This document shows, one piece after another, positions 22,009-28,514 of a DNA stretch of 35,106 nt (position 1 is the first letter of the stretch; every line of letters starts with the position of its first letter). The stretch covers positions 1 to 35,106 of the IMG/VR virus record IMGVR_UViG_3300025732_000135, one strand, 5' to 3'. The position numbers and the translations under genes are program-made. The notes beneath the pieces are model-generated. The model was not told where the DNA came from. It was given only the letters and a program-made list of their open reading frames with translations, and searched no databases. Origin of the DNA: a virus.

Positions 22009-25000
22009 ACCGGGAGCCCGAATGCCTGGCGGATGGCCTTGTTATCTGGCTCGCTCTCCTTCTCAGAGAGCTTGGCGGCGACCTTGAAGATCTCCTTGGC
22101 AATGTCCTCGGCCTTCATGGCGAGGTTCAAGTTGACAGTCATCTGTATTGGCTTCCTCTCGATGTTGAGGACTTCCTTCTTCAGTTGGAGTCCATCACCA
22201 ATTCTGTCAATTGTAGAGTTGATGTTTATATCTCCAAGGTCAGCAAGCGCATCATTCACGGCACGAATATCGTCAACAACCGCCTGTACGATGGAGGAGT
22301 ACTGTGCACCGACATGCTCTGACAGTATGCCTGCAGTGTCAGCAATGCCGTTTGCCATGGAGTACATCCTCCACATTCCATAATCAACGCCGTCAGCAAC
22401 ATTTGCGAGAGCAAGATAGTCAGGCGGCTTGAGGCCTGATACACTGCTAAGTTTCTCAACAACAAAGCCGATGGATGACATTGACCTGAGCAATGATGCT
22501 GTCATTTCCTTGTCTGACAGCGGAGAGTTGACCATGTTATCGACAGCAAGCCTCAGTGAACCTCCTGAACTGAGTCCTCGACCGATTCTACCAAGACCCC
22601 GTTCCATGCCCACGATGGTCTTCGTTAGGTTCTCCTGTGAGTTGTCAGAGAACCACCCCGTGTCCATCGCCATGAAGTCCTTGGTCATTGATGAGAGTGC
22701 ACCTGCTATCGTTTGTGCAGCGTTGATCGTCCTAATCACCGCCTTGGCCTCATCCTCCGTGAGGGTAGTGTCTGCGACACTTATCACAGCCTGTACCAGG
22801 GCAGGAAGATCTTCGACCATCGTCTTCATCATCTGTGTCATGCCCCGGGTGATGGCATTCACCTTCATGTAGGTGCTCTCGGAGAATATACTCGTGTCGG
22901 CTCCTGCAAGGGTCGTCATTGGTGCCAGGAGACTTGCTGATAGACCTGCAATTGCCTCAATGATTCCGGCAAGAGCCTGCATCTTAGTCAGGTCCTGCTC
23001 AGACCAGTTTACGGCCATGGTTGCAAGAGTCTTGACGACATTCACGATTGCGGCCGAGGCACTTGTCAGGAAGCTACTCATCGAGTTGACAGCCGCAACG
23101 ATTGTTGTTCCGCCAAGGGCTTCGGAAGCAGCACCAAGCTCACCTGCCTTCGTCGCAAGGCTAGCAAAGCTTGAGACTGATGCGATGACCTTTGAGAGCA
23201 CATCAACCTTCTTGTATGTTGTGTTAGGATCAGCCATCGGAATGTTCATGACTGTCTGGATGATACTGCGTATGGAATATGCCGTCGTTGCAAGGAACTG
23301 GCCTGCCGCTTCGATTCCATCCTCAAGCTTGCCCCTCGAACGGTTAAAGATGCTAAACATCATTGCGACTGAGGCCATCTCCTTGAGGGCCTCCGCTGTC
23401 TTCATTACTATTCCAAAGACTCTGTCAGCCTTGTCAAAGTCGAGACCCATATCTGCAGTCTTCTGGATGAGATACCCTAGCGCACCAGCAAAGAGGACAA
23501 CACCCTCAGTGAAGAATGCAGCGGCACCAACGAGTCCTGCGACAAGTACAAGGCCCTGCGGTCCTCCCAATAGGGCAGCAGCTCCTGCAGCGATGGCGGC
23601 GAAGGCAAGGGTTGCGAGCATTGCCCCACCCATGATCATGAGAAATTGTCCTGCCTTTCCAAGCGCATCATCACCCATTGCCCAAAGTGCAAGACGAAGA
23701 GCGCCAGCAAATGCAACCATTCCTACTGCGAGGAATGCTGCTGCACCCAACATGCCCAAGATTCCCTGGCCAACAGCACCTGGATTTATCTTCCCTGCTA
23801 TCTTTGAGAGGCCCCAGGCAGCAAGAACGCCAAGGCCGGTATTCACCCAAACCTTTGCCATGTCCTCCCAAGAGACTTGCTGCATTACAAAGTCTGCCGC
23901 AGCTACAGCACCAGCAAACACGACGACTGAACCCGCAACAAATAGCGCAGCCTTAAGAAGATTTTTTCCGGCCTGCTCATACTTTGCCTGTCCCTTGTCT
24001 GCAGTTTTAACAAGCGCTATTGCTGCAATAAACCCGACACCGGTGTTGACAAACACCTTTGCCATGTCTTCCCATGAAACATTTTTTAGAATCTTAGCAG
24101 CAGCCCATACGGCACCAGCGAATGCTACCACTGCTATTGCTATGAATGCAACTAGGGCCATTCCGACCTTAAACGCTTGCTTGATCTCAGGATCTTTGAT
24201 TTTTCCAAGAGCCTTTATTATTCCACCCGTAGAATTCACATTTTGTGAAGCGCCTGCTGATGCACCTGCTGATGCGGCAGGCGTGGCAGGTGGGACAAGC
24301 TTAGATGCAAGCCCCATTACGGCAGCTTTGATTAAACCACTTGCTGCAAGAGTTGTGAGATTGATGACTAAGGCTTTGCCTAATTGAAAGAGTATTAGAT
24401 ACTTTGCCAATTTCCAAAGGTAAGGCTTTGCCATTTCAAACAGCTGGTCGAACAGGCCCAGCAAGGCATCTCCTAGTGCAGGCAATGCACTTCCAATGGC
24501 TTCAACCATGGGACCTATCATGCCCATGATTCCATCCTGCGCACCTTCAGTCAGTCCAGCAGGATTCTTTAGGTAGTCAGTAAGGCCCGTGATTGCCTTT
24601 GTCGCACCTTCGATAAGCCACTTGCCGGCGACTCCGATTATCGCGCTCATGCCTTTGATAAAGTCACCGAGGCCTTCCATAAACTTTGATGACTCAGGAG
24701 ACTTGGGGTCGAAGAAGTTTAGGAACTTCTTCTTGATGTTCTGCATGAACTCCGTGGCAGCCTTTACAGGATCCTTGTTAAGGTCTTCAAAGAATTTCTT
24801 AAAGTCACCCAGAAGGCCATCTGTCAAAGCCGAGAAACGTTCAGGGCTGAAGAACTCGGAGATGGCTTCTGACATCTTCTTCATGCCGGGAAAGAAGTTG
24901 ACGAACATGTCACCGACCTTTCTTCCTGCAAATTCAACAATACGAAGTGATTGACCAAGATTCCTGAAGATGTTCATCATGGGGCCCGAGTGCTTCAGGC

Positions 25001-26477
25001 CCCACTCAAAGCCCCTGAAGAACCTGTCCATGAAACCACCGCCACCATCAAGTGTCTCGACAAGTCGCTTGATATTGTCAGATAGCTTGTCCATCACCTC
25101 AGCCTGGCTGAGCTGCTTCTTGCTGCTCTTGTCGGCCTCTCTCTGGATCTGCTCGTATGACTTGCCCATGTTCTTGCTTGACAGGGCAAGGCTCACCATG
25201 TTCTCGTCGAGGCCCGCTGATTGGGCAAGGAGTGCCTTCTCCTGCCTGGACATTGATTCTATTGACCTACCTGTTGCAGCAAATGCCTGCCTCAAAGAGT
25301 CTAGCCTCTTTGCAGGGTCCTGCTCCTTCATCATCTTGAAGGCATCGACAGTTATGCCAAAGCCTTGGGCAAGTTTCGCTGCATTTGTCGCTGCAGTCTC
25401 GAAGTCATCGAAGGCACCCATCAGCCCCTCAATGTCCTTGAGTTCCATGCCAAGCTTTCGCAGGTAGACAGCAGAAGTCACCATCTGTGTCTTGGTCATT
25501 GACCCAAACTTACCCATGTTTGTAGTCATATAGGCAAGGTCCTTGCCGATAAGCTTGGATGATATCCCAAACTTTTCGCCCATCTGGACAGCAAGGTTGC
25601 CCATTTCACCGAGCATCTGGGTCATGTCCTGCCCAGTAGCTATTGCTATTGAGCCGAGGGCCTTGAGGTCCTCATTGGACATTCCCATGCCCTTTGACAT
25701 GACGTATATCTTGTCGGCATTCGCAGCAAAGCTCTGCTCAAGAACGCTGAATACTGGCCCCATCGCAGCGGCAGTCTCAGTGAGCTCAGTAAGGGCCTTT
25801 GCAAGACCCTCAGGACCGTGGCCAAAGACCTTCGCCATGGTGAGACCCGTTCCTGCAAGTCCACCTGCCGAAGTCCGCAAAGTATTGAAAGAATCGACTA
25901 CTGCCTTTCCTTCATTCTTTGCATAGTCACCGAATGTGTCTCGTAAGTTCTCATAAGCCTCACGCAATGCTGCTGACCGTTGCATTAGCTCGTCTGCGCC
26001 TGCAATGAGATAATCTAAGAACTTGAAGGGTATCGAGATGATGGCTGTTGCCACACCAACGAAACCACGTGCCACAGAACCAAGAATATCAAAGATTCCG
26101 CCAAGCTGTGTTATGACTCCGCCAAACACACTCTTGAAGATTCCACCAAGAGAAAGGGTTCCCTTCTTGGTGTTCTTCATCTCATCATTCATGTCGGCGG
26201 TGGCAGAGGCTGCGTCATTGATTGAGCCTGTCATTCCACCGACAGCAGACGAGGCATTATCGGCCGCAGCAGAAGTGTTCCTCAGGCCCGCATTAATAGC
26301 CTGAAGGTTCTTTTCAGCGTCGTTCAGACCATTCTCTTTTATGGCCTTTGCGAATTCTGCCGCAAGCTGTATTTGACCCCGAAGTATCTCACTTTGCTTC
26401 GAAAGCAAGGCACTACGCGCAGCAATTGCCTTGTTGATAGCCTCTTGAACTTCAAGATTACCGGTTTCGTCAGCCAT
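22005..26477 (-). CDS. Tail tape measure protein
   Basis: A 1490-residue protein, by far the longest here, with the composition of tape measure proteins: long helices rich in Ala, Gly, Met and Lys, coiled-coil N- and C-terminal parts, and several hydrophobic stretches. The N-terminus (ETGNLEVQEAINKAIAARS) is helical. Residues about 770-1010 hold four hydrophobic repeats described separately. The tape measure fixes tail length and is ejected with the DNA; at about 1.5 angstrom per residue the length suggests a tail of a couple of hundred nm. It follows tube, chaperone-like and small ORFs in the usual tail gene order. AAGGA lies 5 nt before the ATG. No lysozyme or peptidase motif is seen in it. 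Confidence 0.9.
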   Translation of the reverse strand: MADETGNLEVQEAINKAIAARSALLSKQSEILRGQIQLAAEFAKAIKENGLNDAEKNLQAINAGLRNTSAAADNASSAVGGMTGSINDAASATADMNDEMKNTKKGTLSLGGIFKSVFGGVITQLGGIFDILGSVARGFVGVATAIISIPFKFLDYLIAGADELMQRSAALREAYENLRDTFGDYAKNEGKAVVDSFNTLRTSAGGLAGTGLTMAKVFGHGPEGLAKALTELTETAAAMGPVFSVLEQSFAANADKIYVMSKGMGMSNEDLKALGSIAIATGQDMTQMLGEMGNLAVQMGEKFGISSKLIGKDLAYMTTNMGKFGSMTKTQMVTSAVYLRKLGMELKDIEGLMGAFDDFETAATNAAKLAQGFGITVDAFKMMKEQDPAKRLDSLRQAFAATGRSIESMSRQEKALLAQSAGLDENMVSLALSSKNMGKSYEQIQREADKSSKKQLSQAEVMDKLSDNIKRLVETLDGGGGFMDRFFRGFEWGLKHSGPMMNIFRNLGQSLRIVEFAGRKVGDMFVNFFPGMKKMSEAISEFFSPERFSALTDGLLGDFKKFFEDLNKDPVKAATEFMQNIKKKFLNFFDPKSPESSKFMEGLGDFIKGMSAIIGVAGKWLIEGATKAITGLTDYLKNPAGLTEGAQDGIMGMIGPMVEAIGSALPALGDALLGLFDQLFEMAKPYLWKLAKYLILFQLGKALVINLTTLAASGLIKAAVMGLASKLVPPATPAASAGASAGASQNVNSTGGIIKALGKIKDPEIKQAFKVGMALVAFIAIAVVAFAGAVWAAAKILKNVSWEDMAKVFVNTGVGFIAAIALVKTADKGQAKYEQAGKNLLKAALFVAGSVVVFAGAVAAADFVMQQVSWEDMAKVWVNTGLGVLAAWGLSKIAGKINPGAVGQGILGMLGAAAFLAVGMVAFAGALRLALWAMGDDALGKAGQFLMIMGGAMLATLAFAAIAAGAAALLGGPQGLVLVAGLVGAAAFFTEGVVLFAGALGYLIQKTADMGLDFDKADRVFGIVMKTAEALKEMASVAMMFSIFNRSRGKLEDGIEAAGQFLATTAYSIRSIIQTVMNIPMADPNTTYKKVDVLSKVIASVSSFASLATKAGELGAASEALGGTTIVAAVNSMSSFLTSASAAIVNVVKTLATMAVNWSEQDLTKMQALAGIIEAIAGLSASLLAPMTTLAGADTSIFSESTYMKVNAITRGMTQMMKTMVEDLPALVQAVISVADTTLTEDEAKAVIRTINAAQTIAGALSSMTKDFMAMDTGWFSDNSQENLTKTIVGMERGLGRIGRGLSSGGSLRLAVDNMVNSPLSDKEMTASLLRSMSSIGFVVEKLSSVSGLKPPDYLALANVADGVDYGMWRMYSMANGIADTAGILSEHVGAQYSSIVQAVVDDIRAVNDALADLGDININSTIDRIGDGLQLKKEVLNIERKPIQMTVNLNLAMKAEDIAKEIFKVAAKLSEKESEPDNKAIRQAFGLPV
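23440..24175 (-). repeat. Fourfold ~70-residue hydrophobic repeat inside the tape measure gene
   Basis: Four copies of a unit with core VVxFAGAVxxA can be read in the translation: AVVAFAGAVWAAAK, SVVVFAGAVAAAD, GMVAFAGALRLAL and GVVLFAGALGYLI. In copies 1 and 2 the unit continues with almost the same segment, VSWEDMAKVFVNTGVG and VSWEDMAKVWVNTGLG, spaced about 210 nt. Copies 3 and 4 have lost that segment. The repeat arose by tandem duplication within the gene. Confidence 0.75.
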
Positions 26478-26497
26478 CTATCCTTATTGGTCCCTGA

Positions 26498-26513
26498 TTA
26501 CCTATTCATGAGC
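26498..26513 (-). promoter_or_regulatory. Recurring intergenic motif before the tape measure gene
   Basis: The minus strand reads GCTCATGAATAGGTAA in the 59-nt gap before the tape measure gene. The same 16 nt, with one change, occur before the tail tube gene at 28498-28513, and shorter relatives occur at 26778-26790 and 35006-35019. It may be a late-promoter-like element, or a chance of stop-rich spacers. Confidence 0.3.
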
Positions 26514-26536
26514 CGAAGTTCACGAATCACATGAGG

Positions 26537-26773
26537 TTAGAGATCCCAGGAGTTTCCAGTGAATCTTCTGAACCTTTCAACAGCTGTACGCTTATTGACA
26601 AGGGCTTCCTGCAACCTGTCAGGGTCTGTGCTTTCAAGCGCCAGCATTAGGTGCCTACTTGTCATTGCTGCCTCATATATGACGGCTATGACCTGTGGGT
26701 TACCCTCAAGCGTTAGGGACTTTCTCTTGCCGAGGATGAATTCCGCAATTGTGCTTCTTAGTTTCTTGTCCAT
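26537..26773 (-). CDS. Small hypothetical protein before the tape measure (78 aa)
   Basis: A 78-residue basic helical protein starting MDKKLRSTIAEFILGKRKS. It lies between the frameshift-accessed chaperone ORF (15-nt gap) and the tape measure (59-nt gap). There is no Shine-Dalgarno before its ATG (TGAATAGTTATCTGCATG), so it may rely on ribosomes ending on the upstream ORF. Position and size suit a tail-assembly helper, but no family is recognised. Confidence 0.65.
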   Translation of the reverse strand: MDKKLRSTIAEFILGKRKSLTLEGNPQVIAVIYEAAMTSRHLMLALESTDPDRLQEALVNKRTAVERFRRFTGNSWDL

Positions 26774-26788
26774 GCAGATAACTATTCA

Positions 26789-27052
26789 TCAGGTGAAGCG
26801 CCTGAGCTTTGCGGGTACTTGAGACCTTGATCTTTCCATCATTGCTCTGGCGTCAGGCGTATTATCGTGGGCTCCCCTCGTCTGGCCGCCCTGTCCTTCA
26901 TTCGATTTTCTGATCTCCTCACCAAGCCTGCGCAAGAACCAAGCACGATACTGCACAGGCAAGTGATAGCACTCCTTGTATGAGAAGCCCATGTAATACA
27001 TGAGCAGGAAGGAGTGCTCGAGATAGATCTCCTTATCAGCCGGCGTCAGGCC
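26789..27052 (-). CDS. Downstream tail chaperone ORF, probably reached by +1 frameshift
   Basis: This frame gives GLTPADKEIYLEHSFLL and then MYYMGFSYKECYHLPVQYRAWFLRRL. An independent start at ATG 27001 would give only 70 residues, with no Shine-Dalgarno near it (the closest, AAGGAG, is 23 nt away). The 17 codons before that ATG look fully protein-like and run into the end of the preceding gene, so expression as a fusion is more likely. The YxLPxxYRxWFLRRL pattern recalls small tail or hub assembly proteins encoded just before tape measures; T4 gp51, next to gp26, is the positional counterpart. The C-terminal third is polar and likely disordered. Confidence 0.75.
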   Translation of the reverse strand, partial: GLTPADKEIYLEHSFLLMYYMGFSYKECYHLPVQYRAWFLRRLGEEIRKSNEGQGGQTRGAHDNTPDARAMMERSRSQVPAKLRRFT

Positions 27053-27079
27053 AAAAGAAGGACGCCCCGAGGGGCATCT
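27036..27079 (-). other. Predicted +1 ribosomal frameshift window
   Basis: Frame 0 (gp26-like gene) ends at TGA 27038-27036; the +1 frame is open from just below TAA 27082-27080. Within the window TTC TTT TGG (27059-27051) allows Phe-tRNA to slip +1 on TTTT and continue GGC CTG ACG; GGG G at 27074-27071 is a second slip candidate. A GC-rich hairpin (GCCCC / GGGGC, 27075-27064) lies just upstream. No stop interrupts the +1 frame from here to 26789. Confidence 0.65.
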
Positions 27080-27890
27080 TTACCTCCGAAGTCTCATTGC
27101 AGTTCGGACAGTCCATGTAGCTCTTCATCTCAACGCCAGGCTCATTCTTGTCAATGAACTGCCTGAGCGCTAGTGAGTCCCTAGCAGGCATGTTCCTGAT
27201 GAAGGATGAAATTGCGGCCTTGTCTGTCTTTCCATCGACAGACACTAGAGAGAACTGGAGGCGTGTTGTCACAAGGTTGTCTGCAACTGCACCTGACTTC
27301 TTCTTCCTCTCCTGGATCTGGAGGATCTCCTCTTCGTCGGAACCGGTCAAGAAACGGAACTTGATATTCTTCTTAGTCACAGGAAGCGTGAAATCGAAGA
27401 TGTTCTGTCCTACCTCAACCGGCTGTATCTCAAGTGACTTTAGCGGAAGCTGTGATAGGTCAAAGGACTGCTTGGACTTAGTTGAACAGGCAGGACAATC
27501 AACCTCAGCAGTGTACTCAGAACCATAACCTGTGATGCGAAGGGCAACCATTACGGCATTTCTGTCGCCTGATATCATCTTTGTGACATCGATTCTCTTA
27601 TCAACGAGACAGGACTTGATAAGCTCAGTAATGACTGTGCCCTTCTTGATGAGGGCCCTGGAGGTGAGGATGTCTTCCTCTCGGGCAGTCATGGCCCTGA
27701 TGTCAACAGTCTCAAGTCCATGAAGTGCTGAATCTGTCGGGTAAACCACGCCATGAGATGGAAGTGGAATGGCCTCAACAGGAATCTCAAAGCCGAAATC
27801 ATCCTTCATCACATCACGAGCAGGAATCGGACTTGAACCGCCGCCGCCACCAAACACTGTGTTCCTATCACCACGATCAGACAATGTCAT
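27036..27890 (-). CDS. gp26-like tail/baseplate assembly protein (zinc-ribbon)
   Basis: A 284-residue protein resembling T4 gp26-type baseplate hub/assembly proteins. It contains two Cys pairs, VDCPACSTKSK (about 132-142) and MDCPNCNETSE (about 258-268), which together could bind one zinc. Between lies TKKNIKFRFLTGSDEEEILQIQE, a pattern seen in this family. ATG 27890 has AGGAG touching it; the TTG two codons later (27884) has the better spacing (6 nt) and may be the real start. It follows a terminator and lies upstream of the tape measure, where tail-assembly chaperones are encoded, and its 3' end holds the predicted frameshift site, so two products (284 aa and a ~365-aa fusion) are expected. 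Confidence 0.75.
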   Translation of the reverse strand: MTLSDRGDRNTVFGGGGGSSPIPARDVMKDDFGFEIPVEAIPLPSHGVVYPTDSALHGLETVDIRAMTAREEDILTSRALIKKGTVITELIKSCLVDKRIDVTKMISGDRNAVMVALRITGYGSEYTAEVDCPACSTKSKQSFDLSQLPLKSLEIQPVEVGQNIFDFTLPVTKKNIKFRFLTGSDEEEILQIQERKKKSGAVADNLVTTRLQFSLVSVDGKTDKAAISSFIRNMPARDSLALRQFIDKNEPGVEMKSYMDCPNCNETSEVKMPLGASFFWPDAG

Positions 27891-27912
27891 CTCCTACAAA
27901 TTGCTTGTTAGG

Positions 27913-27940
27913 ATTATCGACAATCGCGATGAAAGGTAAA
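27913..27940 (-). promoter_or_regulatory. Candidate promoter after the tail-tube terminator
   Basis: On the minus strand TTTACC (27940-27935) and GATAAT (27918-27913; 5/6 to TATAAT) are 16 nt apart, right after the terminator T-run and before the gp26-like gene. A start near 27906 would leave a short leader. It would restart transcription for the chaperone and tape measure genes. Confidence 0.35.
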
Positions 27941-27941
27941 C

Positions 27942-27974
27942 AAAAAAGCAATGGCCCGAACAAAGTTCGGGCCA
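27942..27974 (-). terminator. Strong Rho-independent terminator after the tail tube gene
   Basis: On the minus strand GTGGCCCGAAC TTT GTTCGGGCCA forms a perfect 10-bp stem (27974-27965 with 27961-27952) with a 3-nt loop, followed by TTGCTTTTTTG. It lies 19 nt after the tube stop codon. It separates the highly needed sheath/tube genes from the low-copy chaperone and tape measure genes. Confidence 0.9.
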
Positions 27975-27992
27975 CGCCGGTTCGATCCTGGA

Positions 27993-28481
27993 TCAGTACT
28001 GCAGGACGCAGTTGTCCATCTGCAGGGTGAGCGCAATCTCAACTGCATCCTCAGTTCCATAATCGAGATCATTGAACTGTGCAGAAGTGATCTGGGCACC
28101 CTTGATGTCCCAAAGTTCAACGACTGTTCCGACAGGATCGAGCATCTTCAGCTGGATGTCACGCTTGTAGAAGTCTGCGTAGCCAGCGCGGCCTGAGACT
28201 GTCTCATTGTGTGAACGAATCCACTCCATGACCTGCTGTGCACCTGAGGGTGCAATTGGGTCGTAGAGAGTGACGGACATTGTGCTGAACTTTGCCTTGC
28301 CTGCAACGTAACGGACCGTGTTCATCCAGTGGATTTCAGTTGCCTGCATTTCCATCTGTGGCCTTGACGTCGTCTTTACCAGGAACGAGTCGATGCCCTC
28401 AATGGCAAGAATCCATCGAAACTTGCGCTTCGGCTCGAACCTGTTGGGCAGCATGTCTGTGACTGAAAGGGTTTCTGCCAT
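27993..28481 (-). CDS. Tail tube protein (gp19-like)
   Basis: A 162-residue protein of the T4 gp19 tail tube family, forming the inner tube through which DNA passes. It begins MAETLSVTDMLPNRFEPKRKFRWILAIEG and holds IDSFLVKTTSRPQ, VTLYDPIAPSGAQQVMEWI and FYKRDIQLKMLDPVGTVVE, all typical of gp19-like tubes; it matches the usual length (about 163). AAGGAG lies 7 nt before the ATG. It directly follows two sheath genes and is followed by a strong terminator, the classic sheath-tube order. Confidence 0.92.
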   Translation of the reverse strand: MAETLSVTDMLPNRFEPKRKFRWILAIEGIDSFLVKTTSRPQMEMQATEIHWMNTVRYVAGKAKFSTMSVTLYDPIAPSGAQQVMEWIRSHNETVSGRAGYADFYKRDIQLKMLDPVGTVVELWDIKGAQITSAQFNDLDYGTEDAVEIALTLQMDNCVLQY

Positions 28482-28497
28482 ATTGACTCCTTGTTCC

Positions 28498-28513
28498 TTA
28501 TCTATTCATGAGC
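28498..28513 (-). promoter_or_regulatory. Recurring intergenic motif before the tail tube gene
   Basis: The minus strand reads GCTCATGAATAGATAA just after the sheath 2 stop and 17 nt before the tube start. It matches the copy at 26498-26513 at 15 of 16 positions. As a promoter it would have GAATAG or AATAGAT near -10, but no clear -35 is present, as in T4-type late promoters. Confidence 0.3.
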
Positions 28514-28514
28514 T

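Noticed and set aside
22873-24387. Long plus-strand open frame (504 codons) opposite the tape measure gene
   Set aside because: It is antisense to a well-supported gene, has no ribosome binding site, and its Ala/Thr/Pro-rich translation is what Ala/Gly/Val-rich minus-strand codons produce as a shadow.
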